Part shown: positions 25,044 through 33,299 of the stretch, in pieces
Position numbering within the stretch: position 1 is the stretch's first letter
How the letters are laid out: each line of letters opens with the position of its first letter
NCBI RefSeq assembly: GCF_000022145.1
Contig: NC_011891.1
Span: forward strand, 1,240,001-1,304,000
DNA length: 64,000 bases
DNA from: Anaeromyxobacter dehalogenans 2CP-1
GTDB taxonomy: Bacteria; Myxococcota; Myxococcia; Myxococcales; Anaeromyxobacteraceae
Direction of reading: 5' to 3'
Position numbers and translations under genes: made by a program
The notes under the pieces: model-generated
The model's input: only the letters and a program-made list of their open reading frames with translations
What the model was told of the DNA's origin: nothing
Database searches by the model: none

Positions 25044-25478
25044 GTGAGCATCACCGGAGCCCACACCGCCGCGAGGGCCGGCTCGGATGAGAACCTCTCC
25101 GCGCATCTGCAGATGATCCAGGGCGTCATTGGGCGGATGGGCCAGAACGCGTTCAACGCGAAGACATGGGCGATTACAGTGATGGCTGCGGTGTTTGCAC
25201 TCGGCTCCACGTTCACAAGCAGTCGGACGGACGCTGCGATCGTAGCCCTCGCCCTGCTGCTCTTCTGGACGATGGACGCGTACTTCCTGCGGCAGGAGCA
25301 TCTCTTCCGCGACCTGTACGACGCGGTGGTCCGGGGCGAGGCCCCGATGTTCTCGATGGACACGTCTCCGCATAGGGCGGTCGTGGGCAGCACGTTGCGC
25401 TTCGTCGTCTCCCGAAGCGTGTGGCCCGTCCACCTCATCACCGTGCTCGTCGTCGGGGCGAGGGCGTTCAAGGGTTAG
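25044..25478 (+). CDS. two-TM membrane protein beside TIR-like gene
   Basis: A 144-residue protein starting at GTG 25044, after GAGGAAGG. Two hydrophobic helices (about 44-62 and 68-85: WAITVMAAVFALGS and AAIVALALLLFWTMDAYFL) are followed by an amphipathic region LRQEHLFRDLYDAVVRG and a third weakly hydrophobic end. The pattern recalls SLATT-like or other two-helix pore modules that partner nucleotide-sensing proteins. The gene ends six bases before the TIR-like gene, a tight two-gene unit. A membrane effector switched by its neighbour is a hypothesis. Confidence 0.6.
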   Translation: MSITGAHTAARAGSDENLSAHLQMIQGVIGRMGQNAFNAKTWAITVMAAVFALGSTFTSSRTDAAIVALALLLFWTMDAYFLRQEHLFRDLYDAVVRGEAPMFSMDTSPHRAVVGSTLRFVVSRSVWPVHLITVLVVGARAFKG

Positions 25479-25483
25479 TTGCT

Positions 25484-26020
25484 ATGGCACGTCGCGTCTA
25501 TTTCGCCTTCCACTACGAGCGCGACATCTTCCGCGTGAACGTGGTGCGCAACTCCAACGTCGTGCTCGGCACGACCGATGCCGGATTCTTCGACAAATCC
25601 GAGTACGAGGAAGTGAAGCGCAAGAACCCGCAGGAGATCGCCCGGCGCCTGCTCGACAAGATGAAGGGCACGAGCGTCACGGTCGTGCTCATCGGGCGGG
25701 AGACGTGGCAGCGCTCCTGGGTCGCGTGGGAGATCGAGCAGTCCATCGCGAACAAGAACGGTCTACTCGGCGTCTACATCCATCACGTGAGCAGTCTCGG
25801 GCAGGCCGACCCTAGCACGCCGACGCCCCCCGTCCCCGCGGTCCCGCGCGGCGTACTGTTCCCGATCATCTACTGGAACTCCCGCGACCTCAGCCAGTTC
25901 GCTCGGGAGGTCGAGGCCGCCGGGCAGCGCTCCGACAGCCTCCGCGCAGCGGAGCGGGCTGCGTTCCAGCTGATGCTCGCCGCGAAGCTCGGCAAGAAGA
26001 AGGAGTGGTGGGAGACGTAG
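25484..26020 (+). CDS. MTH538/DUF1863 TIR-like domain protein (ThsB-like)
   Basis: A 178-residue protein that is nearly all one TIR-like domain: RRVYFAFHYERDIFRVNVVRNS at the start (split beta-alpha unit), FFDKSEYEEVKRKN, KGTSVTVVLIGRETWQRSWV and WEIEQSIANKNGLLGVYIHH. This is the PF08937-type fold also used by ThsB in Thoeris, where it makes a cyclic ADP-ribose isomer from NAD. No ThsA gene is near, so this is not Thoeris as known. It is coupled to a two-TM protein immediately upstream. The start at 25484 was chosen to begin at the conserved first strand. Confidence 0.8.
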   Translation: MARRVYFAFHYERDIFRVNVVRNSNVVLGTTDAGFFDKSEYEEVKRKNPQEIARRLLDKMKGTSVTVVLIGRETWQRSWVAWEIEQSIANKNGLLGVYIHHVSSLGQADPSTPTPPVPAVPRGVLFPIIYWNSRDLSQFAREVEAAGQRSDSLRAAERAAFQLMLAAKLGKKKEWWET

Positions 26021-26107
26021 CCCGCGCCGCTGCGACGAGACGTCGCCCGCCCGTCGCCGACGCGCCGCGCCCTGCCGCTACCTCCATTCCACCGAACCCG
26101 TGTGGCG

Positions 26108-26126
26108 CACCGACCATCAGTCGGTG
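26108..26126. repeat. perfect inverted repeat before the DUF2188 gene
   Basis: CACCGAC-CATCA-GTCGGTG, a 7-bp perfect stem, 60 bases upstream of the DUF2188 start and 88 bases after the TIR-like stop. It could be a weak terminator for the TIR unit or an operator for the next gene. Confidence 0.45.
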
Positions 26127-26185
26127 TCAGAGGCTGGTGCTACATCCGTTCAGCGACGGCTCGGCCCGCCCAAGGAGAACGCACG

Positions 26186-26419
26186 ATGGCGAAGAAGGAC
26201 GTGTGGGTCACGGGGAACCGGAGCGACGGCTACAAGGTGCGGAGCGAGGGCGCAGGGCGCGCGGCAAGCGTCCACCCCACACAGCGCGAGGCGATCGACG
26301 CCGCCCGCGACAAGGCTCAGGCGCGGAAGAGCGAGCTCATCGTGCAGGACCAGCACGGGCGCATCCGGCAGAAGGACAGCTTCGGCAACGACCCACGCGC
26401 GCCAAAGGACAAGCGTTAA
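26186..26419 (+). CDS. DUF2188 family small protein
   Basis: A 77-residue protein with the DUF2188 signature: WVTGNRSDGYKVRSEGAGRA, then HPTQREAIDAARDKAQ and ELIVQDQHGRIRQKDSFGND. Length and pattern fit the family, whose function is unknown and which occurs widely on plasmids and ICEs. AAGGAG precedes the ATG with 7-base spacing. Confidence 0.85.
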   Translation: MAKKDVWVTGNRSDGYKVRSEGAGRAASVHPTQREAIDAARDKAQARKSELIVQDQHGRIRQKDSFGNDPRAPKDKR

Positions 26420-26434
26420 GGTCGTACTGGCTCG

Positions 26435-26644
26435 CTACTCGCAGCGCGGGCAGGACCCACCGGCAGGGTATCGCCGGTGGCAGCGCTCACATACGTCGTA
26501 GCTCGCGACGAGGATTCCGGCACCGCTGCGGTACTTATCGGCTTTCTTCTTCGCTGCCGCAGCACGGCGGCTGCCCTTCGGGCGTTGAGTCTTGCGCGCC
26601 GACGTACGGTGCTTGCTGCCGTTCTGCGCGGTTCGCTTTCGCAT
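26435..26644 (-). CDS. small basic zinc-ribbon protein
   Basis: A 69-residue protein with a Lys/Arg/Ala-rich first half and a C-terminal CERCHRRYPAGGSCPRC knuckle that fits a four-cysteine zinc ribbon. The minus-strand ribosome site GGGAAGACAGG precedes the ATG. It converges with the DUF2188 gene (15-base gap). A nucleic-acid binding role is plausible from charge and zinc motif. The family is not recognised. Confidence 0.55.
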   Translation of the reverse strand: MRKRTAQNGSKHRTSARKTQRPKGSRRAAAAKKKADKYRSGAGILVASYDVCERCHRRYPAGGSCPRCE

Positions 26645-26980
26645 CCTGTCTTCCCTGTCTTCCGTCGATGTCGCACATGGTCCTGGCCGCGATCGCTAGG
26701 TGAGCCGCCGGTCGAGCAGCCAGACCGTACCGGCGGCTATCTGGATGACCCAACGAGGTACGCGACCTTCGGTTTCACCTCGACGATGGCCGTGTGGCCG
26801 ACCGCCTTGCGCTGAAGGATCTGACCGCCGACGAGGCAAGGATCGCCGCCTCGCGAAGAAATCGGTGAGCGGAAGGTCGAGGCTCGCGACCGGGCCGGCC
26901 TGTCTACGATTTCGAGGCGGTTCGATCAGCAACCGTCGCAAACCGACTATTCCCCTGATGGGCGGATCGCTCCCGCGCGC
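26645..26980. other. gene-poor stretch with decayed coding sequence
   Basis: No intact gene is supported. On the plus strand, 26749-26868 reads EVRDLRFHLDDGRVADRLAL and LKDLTADEARIAASRRNR-stop with no good start, which looks like the tail of a lost small gene. The stretch leads into the virB promoter. Confidence 0.4.
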
Positions 26981-27030
26981 TTGACAGAGTTCGAGGCACG
27001 CCGCACCATGCCGGCATGGTAGACCGTGCC
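26981..27030 (+). promoter_or_regulatory. virB promoter with tandem palindrome operators
   Basis: A consensus -35 box TTGACA lies at 26981-26986. At 17-base spacing the -10 position (27004-27009) falls inside two back-to-back palindromes, GGCACG-N6-CATGCC (26995-27012) and GGCATG-N6-CGTGCC (27013-27030). The design matches the double site at 7549-7584. A protein bound here would block RNA polymerase, so the T4SS operon starting 38 bases later is probably repressed in the resting state. Confidence 0.75.
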
Positions 27031-27068
27031 TCAATTTGTGCTGTCGCTCTAGGCGACGGGAGGAGCGC

Positions 27069-27719
27069 GTGACCGGCCTCAGCGCGCTCATCGTCGCATG
27101 CGGAATCGTACGCCACGTCGGCCTGATCGAGGCCATCGTCCGGGTGGAGTCCGGCGGCAATCCGTTCGCGCTCGCGGTAAACGGCGCAGTGGAACTGGTG
27201 CACGCGCCTCGCGATCGGGACGAAGCTGCGGCGATGGCCCGATGGCTCGCGGCGCACGGCTACAACTTCGACGCCGGGCTCGCGCAGGTGAACAGCGCCA
27301 ACCTGGCGCGGTTCGGACTCGACACCTCCAGCGTGTTCGAGCGCTGTGCGAACCTCCGTGCAGCGAGCCGCGTGCTCGAGGAATGTCACGAGCGCGCGCT
27401 CCAGCACTGGGACGACGAGGAGCGCGCGATGGCGGCAGCGCTCTCCTGCTACAACACGGGCCACCTCACGCGCGGATTGAGGAACGGCTACGTGACCGCG
27501 GTGCGAGCGGCCGTGGACTCGCTGGCGCCGGGGCCAAATCGCGACGGATCGCGCGGCGACGAAGCCTGCCACGTGTGGGGTCGCTCCGCGCGCCGCAACC
27601 CGGCGCGCGGGAGCGGCCGGGCGCGGGCAGCGATCGGCGACACCCAGCGGGACGAAGTGTTCGCGATGTCGCTGGCGGATGCCTTCGCCACGCGCTCGCA
27701 CGAGGAGCGGGTGCGATGA
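27069..27719 (+). CDS. virB1: VirB1-like lytic transglycosylase
   Basis: A 216-residue SLT-domain enzyme that opens peptidoglycan for T4SS assembly. The catalytic Glu lies in IVRVESGGNPFA, followed by GLAQVNSANLARFG and the AALSCYNTGH motif, the standard order for lytic transglycosylases. The first residues after the GTG start (GGAGGAGC upstream) are hydrophobic, consistent with export. First gene of the virB operon and directly behind the tandem operator. It overlaps the next gene by ATGA. Confidence 0.88.
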   Translation: MTGLSALIVACGIVRHVGLIEAIVRVESGGNPFALAVNGAVELVHAPRDRDEAAAMARWLAAHGYNFDAGLAQVNSANLARFGLDTSSVFERCANLRAASRVLEECHERALQHWDDEERAMAAALSCYNTGHLTRGLRNGYVTAVRAAVDSLAPGPNRDGSRGDEACHVWGRSARRNPARGSGRARAAIGDTQRDEVFAMSLADAFATRSHEERVR

Positions 27720-28114
27720 CGGACGCCATCAACACGCCGCCCGCGGCCAGCAACGAAGTCATGGGCGCCCGGGCCTTCTTCCCGTGGCACGACACATACG
27801 GCCGAGAGCACCCGGACATCCCTCGGTGCGTCGGAGCGATGAGGCCTCGCAACTCGTGGTCGAAGCGGCGGACCTGGCGCGACTGCCAGCGGAAGGGCGT
27901 CGTCAAGCGCGGCACGTATGCCGGATGCGAGGCGTGGTTCTGCCTCCAGCACGATCCCGCGAAACGCGACGAGCGACGCGTCGCGAAGCTCGCGCCCGTG
28001 TCCATGGAACTGCTGCGGCAGGCGCTCGACCTGATGCCGCGGACGAAGCGATCTGGCGACTGGCTGCGCCGAGCCGAGGCCGTACTGGCCAGGGCGGAAG
28101 GGCGGCGTCCGTAA
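27716..28114 (+). CDS. small Cys/His-rich protein in the virB operon
   Basis: A 132-residue protein coupled to virB1 by ATGA. It contains CVGAMRPRNSW, a basic stretch, then CQRKGVVKRGTYAGCEAWFC and LQHD. The C...C...C.....C..H spacing resembles a short zinc module found in phage and plasmid proteins. The remainder is a basic helix pair. It has no signal peptide, so it is not a channel part. I do not recognise the family. Confidence 0.6.
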   Translation: MTDAINTPPAASNEVMGARAFFPWHDTYGREHPDIPRCVGAMRPRNSWSKRRTWRDCQRKGVVKRGTYAGCEAWFCLQHDPAKRDERRVAKLAPVSMELLRQALDLMPRTKRSGDWLRRAEAVLARAEGRRP

Positions 28115-28171
28115 GCGGTCGCGGGCAGCGAACTGACGCGTGGTTCACCAGGCTGGAGCAAGGAGGATTCC

Positions 28172-28447
28172 ATGGCGGCGGTGTTCAAGCGATTCGTGTT
28201 CACGGTGGCACTGGCATCTTCGGCGACGAATACGGAGGCGCAGGGGCTCTCGCGGGCACGCTCGACCCTGCAGAACTTCCAGTCCGAGCTCATGCTGTTC
28301 GTGCCGATCGTCGCGGTCGTCTCGCTCATCATCCTCGCGATCCTCTGGGGCCTGCGGATCATCCACTTCCGGACGCTCGCGCAGTGGGGCGGCGGCGTCC
28401 TGATTGTGGGCGCCGCGAGCCAGCTCGTGAACATGCTGCTCTCCTGA
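28172..28447 (+). CDS. virB2: VirB2/TrbC-like pilin
   Basis: A 91-residue protein with an N-terminal signal region ending near EAQG and two hydrophobic helices (about 42-62, LFVPIVAVVSLIILAILWGL, and 71-90). This is the standard prepilin size and layout of VirB2. AAGGAGG precedes the ATG. Position before virB3 and virB4 confirms the role as pilus subunit. Confidence 0.82.
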   Translation: MAAVFKRFVFTVALASSATNTEAQGLSRARSTLQNFQSELMLFVPIVAVVSLIILAILWGLRIIHFRTLAQWGGGVLIVGAASQLVNMLLS

Positions 28448-28456
28448 GGGCACGCC

Positions 28457-28807
28457 GTGGCCGCGCGATTTCCGCTCTTCAAGGGTGCGACCCGGGTGCC
28501 GACCGTAGCCGGCGTCCCGCTCATCCCGGCGGTCGTGCTCGTCATCACCGTGGCCAGCGCGACCGTGTTGCTGGGCTTCAGCTGGCTCGCGCTCCTCGCC
28601 CCGGGCTGGCTCCTCATGGCCCAGGTGACGCGCACCGACGATCGGGCGTTCCGGATCCTGTGGCTCTGGGCGCAGACGAAAGTTGCGAATCGCCTGCGCC
28701 TCGGCGCTCGGCGCGGCGTCCACGATCTCTGGGGCGCCTCGGCCTACGCGACCTCCGACCGCCGTTTCCGGAGCTGGGAAGGAAGGAGCAGCCGATGGGC
28801 CGGGTGA
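28457..28807 (+). CDS. virB3: VirB3-like inner-membrane component
   Basis: A 116-residue protein (GTG start) with FPLFKGATRVPTVAGVPLIP, the usual VirB3 opening, then two adjacent hydrophobic segments (about 22-52) and a soluble tail ending just over the virB4 start. VirB3 docks VirB4 at the inner membrane. Overlap of 13 bases with virB4 supports coupling. Confidence 0.82.
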   Translation: MAARFPLFKGATRVPTVAGVPLIPAVVLVITVASATVLLGFSWLALLAPGWLLMAQVTRTDDRAFRILWLWAQTKVANRLRLGARRGVHDLWGASAYATSDRRFRSWEGRSSRWAG

Positions 28808-31245
28808 ACCTGCTGCAGGCGAGCCGGGGCGAGTTGCCGGCCACCGCCTTCGTTCCGTACTCGCACCACGTCACGCCGACGATCGTGGCGACGCGCGGAG
28901 GCGAGTACCTCTCCGCGTGGAAGCTCGGCGGGCGCGCGCACGAAGCGGCGTCCGCCGGCGAGCAGGCGGAGTGGGTGGCGGACCTGAACAACGCCTGGCG
29001 CGGCCTCGCCGAGGCCGGCGTGGCGTTCTGGTCCCACGTCGTCCGGCGCCGCGCGGATGCCTTCCCGCGGAGCGCCTTCGACGGGCACTTCTGCCGGCGG
29101 CTCGACGCCGCCTATGCGGCGACCCTCGCCGGCGCGCGGTTCATGGTGAACGAGCTGTACCTCACGCCGGTCGTCCGGACGGTGGGCGACGAGGTCCTGG
29201 AGGCGCTCGGCCGCCGCGAGAAGGAGGACGTCCCGGCGAAGCTCCGGCGGCAGCAGGACGGCATCGCGAAGCTCGACGACCTCAACCGGGCGCTCGGCTC
29301 GACGCTCCGGCGCTACGGCGCGGAGCTGCTCCGGACGTACGAGGGCGAGGGAGGGAAGCTCTTCTCGGCCCCGCTCGAGGCGCTGGGGCAGCTCGTGAAC
29401 GGCGAGCGCCTACCGATGCCGGTCTGCCGCGACCGCTTCGGCGACTACCTCGTCGTGAACCGGCCGCTCTTCGGCTGGCACGGCGAGGTCGGCGAGCTCC
29501 GGCTCGTGGACCGCGTCCGACGGTTCGGGATGCTCGAGATCGTCGAGTACGACGGGAAGGGTACTACCCCGGGCGACCTCGATGGACTCCTCCGGGCCGA
29601 GTTCGAGTTCATCCTGACGCAGAGCTTCGCCGCGCTCTCGAAGCACGCCGCGAAGGGATTCCTGGAGCGCCACAAGCAGCGGCTCCTCGACGCCAAGGAC
29701 GTCGCGAGGAGCCAAGTCGCCGAGATCGACTTCGCACTCGACCAGCTCATGTCGGGGTCGTTCGTCGTGGGCGAGCACCACGCGACGCTCCTCGCCTTCG
29801 GCGAGAGCGCCGACGAGGTGCGCGATCACTTGGCCTGGGCCAGGTCCGAGCTCCTCGACCGCGGCATCGTGGCGAAGCCGGTGGACCTCGCGCTCGAGGC
29901 GGGGTTCTGGGCGCAGCTGCCGGGGAACCTCCGCTGGAGGCCCCGGCCGATGGCGATCACCTCGCAGAACTTCCTCTGCTTCTCGCCGTTCCACAACTTC
30001 ATGACCGGCAAGGCGGCCGGGAACCCCTGGGGTCCTGCGGTCACGGTTCTCCGGACCGCGAGCGGGACGCCGCTCTACTTCAACTTCCACGCGTCGCCAG
30101 CCGGCGAGGACTCCGAGGGCGAACGGCTTCTCGGGAACACGCTCATCCTCGGCCAGTCGAGCGCGGGCAAGACCGTGCTCCTCGGCTTCCTCCTCGCACA
30201 GGCCCAGAAGTACCGGCCCACTGTGGTCGCCTTCGACAAGGACCGGGGCCTCGAGATCGCGATCCGCGCCATGGGCGGCTGCTACCTCCCGCTCAAGAGC
30301 GGTGAACCGACCGGCTGGAACCCGGTTCAGCTCGAGCCAACGAGCGCGAACCTCCTCTTCCTGAAGGGGCTCGTGAGGGCGCTCGTGTCGGCGAACGGGA
30401 GCGAGGTCACGCACGAGGACGAGGTGTGGATCGATCGCTCGGTCGACACGGTGATGACGCTCATCGACCGGAGGCATCGCCGGCTGTCGCTCCTCCTCGA
30501 GTGTCTGCCCGATCCCCTGAACGAGGACGGCGCGCATCCGAGCGTGGCGGCGCGTCTCCGACGCTGGTGCGAGGGTGGGCCGTACGGCTGGGTGTTCGAC
30601 AACGCCGAGGACGTGCTCGATCTCGGAACGAACCGCGTTTACGGCTTCGACATCACCGAGCTCCTCGACTGCGCCGACGCGCGAGGGCCGATGATGAAGT
30701 ACCTGCTCCACCGCACGGAGGCGATGCTCGACGGCCGCCGCTTCATCTACGTCTTCGACGAGTGGTGGCGCGCGCTCAGCGGCGAGGACTTCGCCGAGCT
30801 CACGAAGAACAAGGGGAAGACGATCCGAAAACAGGACGGGTTCCTCGTCCTGTGCACGCAGGAGCCGGACGACGCGCTCCAGAGCCCCGTGGGCAAGTCG
30901 GTCATCCAGCAGTGCGCGACGCTGCTGCTCCTCCGGAATCCGAACGCCACGCGCGAGGACTACGTCGAGGGTCTGAAGCTTAGCGAGCCCGAGTACGAGC
31001 TCGTGCGGTCCCTTCCGGAGCAGAGCCGCCGGTTCCTCGTGAAGCAGGGTGGCGGCTCGGCGGTGGCGGAGCTCGATCTGTCGGCCATGCCGGAGGCGCT
31101 CGCCGTGCTCTCCGGCACGCCGGACCGGGCCCGGCTCGTCGAGGCTCTCGCGGCGGAGTGTGGCGAGGCTCCGGAGCAGTGGCTGCCCCGGTTCTGGGAG
31201 CGGCTCGGCGTGCCCGTCCAACCGCTCGAGCAGGAGACGCCATGA
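28795..31245 (+). CDS. virB4: VirB4 T4SS ATPase
   Basis: An 816-residue ATPase powering pilus assembly and substrate passage. The N-terminal VirB4 domain has PATAFVPYSHHVTPTIVATR and ARFMVNELYLTP. Walker A is GQSSAGKT near residue 453, the following motif is VAFDKDRGLEIAIRAMGG, and Walker B is FIYVFDEWWRAL with CTQEPDD nearby. Size is normal (about 800). The ATG at 28795 has AAGGAGGAGC upstream. The longer open frame before it is out of context. The stop overlaps the primase start (ATGA). Confidence 0.95.
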   Translation: MGRVNLLQASRGELPATAFVPYSHHVTPTIVATRGGEYLSAWKLGGRAHEAASAGEQAEWVADLNNAWRGLAEAGVAFWSHVVRRRADAFPRSAFDGHFCRRLDAAYAATLAGARFMVNELYLTPVVRTVGDEVLEALGRREKEDVPAKLRRQQDGIAKLDDLNRALGSTLRRYGAELLRTYEGEGGKLFSAPLEALGQLVNGERLPMPVCRDRFGDYLVVNRPLFGWHGEVGELRLVDRVRRFGMLEIVEYDGKGTTPGDLDGLLRAEFEFILTQSFAALSKHAAKGFLERHKQRLLDAKDVARSQVAEIDFALDQLMSGSFVVGEHHATLLAFGESADEVRDHLAWARSELLDRGIVAKPVDLALEAGFWAQLPGNLRWRPRPMAITSQNFLCFSPFHNFMTGKAAGNPWGPAVTVLRTASGTPLYFNFHASPAGEDSEGERLLGNTLILGQSSAGKTVLLGFLLAQAQKYRPTVVAFDKDRGLEIAIRAMGGCYLPLKSGEPTGWNPVQLEPTSANLLFLKGLVRALVSANGSEVTHEDEVWIDRSVDTVMTLIDRRHRRLSLLLECLPDPLNEDGAHPSVAARLRRWCEGGPYGWVFDNAEDVLDLGTNRVYGFDITELLDCADARGPMMKYLLHRTEAMLDGRRFIYVFDEWWRALSGEDFAELTKNKGKTIRKQDGFLVLCTQEPDDALQSPVGKSVIQQCATLLLLRNPNATREDYVEGLKLSEPEYELVRSLPEQSRRFLVKQGGGSAVAELDLSAMPEALAVLSGTPDRARLVEALAAECGEAPEQWLPRFWERLGVPVQPLEQETP

Positions 31246-32606
31246 TCTCGCCCGACATCATCGAGGAGGTGAAGCGGCTTGCCGACCCCGTCGTCCTCAT
31301 CGGCGCCCGGGTGAGGCTCTGGAAGAGCGGCATCGCGTACGCGGGCTCCTGCCCGTTCCATGAGGAGCGGCAAGCGAGCTTCCGCGTCTATCCGAAGGAC
31401 AAGCACTTCGTCTGCTACGGGTGCGGCGCGAGCGGCGACATCTTCCAGTTCTTCCAGCGTGCGGACGGGAAGGCCTTCCCGACGGTGGTCCGCGAGCTCG
31501 CGGCGTCGCTCGGCATCGTCATCCCGCCCGAGCGGCCCGCGACGGCACAGGAGCAGCGAGAGCGCGGCGAGCGCGCCTCGCTCCTCGCCGCCTGTGAGGC
31601 GGCGATGAGCCACTGGCAGCGGAACCTCTGGGGGAGCGAGGGCGAGAAGGCGCGCGAGTATCTCGCGGAGCGGCGGGTGACCGACGAGGCCGCGCGCGCG
31701 TTCCGACTCGGGTTCGCCCGTCCGGACTGGCACGACCTCGAGCGTGCGCTCGGCGCGGCGAAGATCGCGCACGCGGTCCAGCACGCCGCCGGGGTGATCA
31801 CGTCGCGAGAGGTGCCGGGGAAGGGCGTTCGGTACCACGACCGGTTCCGCGATCGAGTCGTCTTCCCGATCGAAGACATCCAGGGCCGCGTCACCGGATT
31901 CGGAGCCCGAACGCTGGGCGCCGAGCCGGAGGCGAAGTACCTGAACGGCCCGGAGACGCCGCTCTTCAAGAAGTCTCGCGTGCTGTTCGGGCTGCGCCAG
32001 GCGCGAGATGTGATCCGAAGCACCGGGAGAGCGCTCCTGGTCGAGGGCTACTTCGATGTCATCGCGCTGCACCAGGCGGGCTTCACCTCCGCCGTGGCCG
32101 CCTGCGGCACGACGCTCTCGCGGGAGCAGGTCGAGCAGCTCGCCGGCGCGGGGTGCATGGAGCTCGTCCTCCTGTTCGACGGCGATGAGGGGGGCGCGCT
32201 CGCGGCAGCGCGGGCGGCGCGTGTGCTTCTCCAGGCGAACCTGAGCGCGACCGTGGCGCGGGTACCGACCTCGAGCCACGGCGGCCAGAGCGACCCTGAC
32301 GTGCTCGTCGCGCGCTCGGGCCGTCGCGGCATGGAGGAGGTCCTTGCTGCGGCGAAGCCATTGACCGAGTTCCTCATCGATGACGCCGTCCAGCGGCACG
32401 CGGATGGCATTGGCGTCCAGGCGCCTGTCGAGCACAAGCTCGCGGTGCTCCGCGCGGTGATGCCGTTCGTGCTCGCGACGCCAGATGGTCTCCCGCGGGC
32501 GACGTTCGAGCGAGCCGTCGCGCGCCGGCTGGGGATCGACATCGGTCCGCTGCGGCAGGAGCTGCAGAGGGCGGCCCGCACCGAGCGGCCAGGGAGCCAT
32601 CCATGA
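31242..32606 (+). CDS. DnaG-like primase inside the virB operon
   Basis: A 454-residue primase. The zinc domain (SCPFHEERQASFRV ... FVCYGCGASGDIFQF) is followed by the DnaG core and TOPRIM residues LLVEGYFDVIALHQAG and LLFDGDEGG. The C-terminal helicase-interaction domain is short or replaced. Chromosomal DnaG is about 600 residues. It is translationally coupled to virB4 and virB5, an unusual place. It may prime the complementary strand in the recipient, like TraC or Sog primases, or act in replication of the element. Confidence 0.88.
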   Translation: MISPDIIEEVKRLADPVVLIGARVRLWKSGIAYAGSCPFHEERQASFRVYPKDKHFVCYGCGASGDIFQFFQRADGKAFPTVVRELAASLGIVIPPERPATAQEQRERGERASLLAACEAAMSHWQRNLWGSEGEKAREYLAERRVTDEAARAFRLGFARPDWHDLERALGAAKIAHAVQHAAGVITSREVPGKGVRYHDRFRDRVVFPIEDIQGRVTGFGARTLGAEPEAKYLNGPETPLFKKSRVLFGLRQARDVIRSTGRALLVEGYFDVIALHQAGFTSAVAACGTTLSREQVEQLAGAGCMELVLLFDGDEGGALAAARAARVLLQANLSATVARVPTSSHGGQSDPDVLVARSGRRGMEEVLAAAKPLTEFLIDDAVQRHADGIGVQAPVEHKLAVLRAVMPFVLATPDGLPRATFERAVARRLGIDIGPLRQELQRAARTERPGSHP

Positions 32607-33298
32607 AACACCTCCGAACGTTGGTAGTCGCCGGAGGCTTCGCGTTCGCGACCGCGGCGCACGCGCAGGGCATCCCGGTGTTCGACTCGTCGAGCTTCGG
32701 TCAGATGGTTCTGTCGGTGAAGGCGCTTGGGGATCAGCTCAGACAGCTCCAGGCCACGTACCAGGCCGTGAGCGGAACCCGTAACCTCGGTGAAGTGCTC
32801 TACAACCCGGCGCTCCGAGGTTACCTGCCGGCGGACTGGGCGCGCGTTTACGACACCGCGGCCGCAGGAGGCTACCCCGGGATCTCCGGGCCACTCCGGG
32901 CCGTCCAGGACGGTGAGCGGCTTCGCGGCACCGTCACCGACGCGCAGGCGAGCATCGCGGCTCGGAGCCGGACGACAGCGATGGCCGACAAGGCTACGGG
33001 CCTGCATGCGTTCGAGGGTGCGCGGGCGCGCCTCTCCCAGATCGAGCAGCTCATGCGGCAGATCAACCTCACGCACGATGCCAAGGGCGTACAGGAGATC
33101 CAGGCGCGCATCGCGGTGGAGCAGGCCGCGGTGCAGAACGAGACGACGAAGCTCCAGCTCGTCGCCATGCTCCAGCGCGCTGAGGAGCGGCTCGTCGAGC
33201 AGCAGAAGACCGACCTCGCGCAACGGATCCTCTCCGCATCCAACCGCGGGATGCCGCCGTGCTGCTCGGTCGACCCGGGCGCGGGCGCGCGGAGGTGA
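32603..33298 (+). CDS. virB5: VirB5-like minor pilin
   Basis: A 231-residue exported protein with a signal peptide (MKHLRTLVVAGGFAFATAAHA) and long helices rich in Gln and Glu (SVKALGDQLRQLQATYQAV; LVAMLQRAEERLVEQQKTD), as in VirB5/TraC tip adhesins. It ends with a Cys pair. It overlaps the primase by four bases and precedes virB6. Confidence 0.8.
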   Translation: MKHLRTLVVAGGFAFATAAHAQGIPVFDSSSFGQMVLSVKALGDQLRQLQATYQAVSGTRNLGEVLYNPALRGYLPADWARVYDTAAAGGYPGISGPLRAVQDGERLRGTVTDAQASIAARSRTTAMADKATGLHAFEGARARLSQIEQLMRQINLTHDAKGVQEIQARIAVEQAAVQNETTKLQLVAMLQRAEERLVEQQKTDLAQRILSASNRGMPPCCSVDPGAGARR

Positions 33299-33299
33299 C

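Noticed and set aside
25044-26020. Calling the TIR-like pair a Thoeris system
   Set aside because: The TIR domain is ThsB-like, but no ThsA (SIR2/Macro or TM-Macro) gene is adjacent. The membrane partner is a short two-TM protein.
27098-27715. Upstream in-frame extension of the Cys/His protein across virB1
   Set aside because: Arg/Ala-rich shadow of virB1. The ATGA overlap at 27716 marks the real start.
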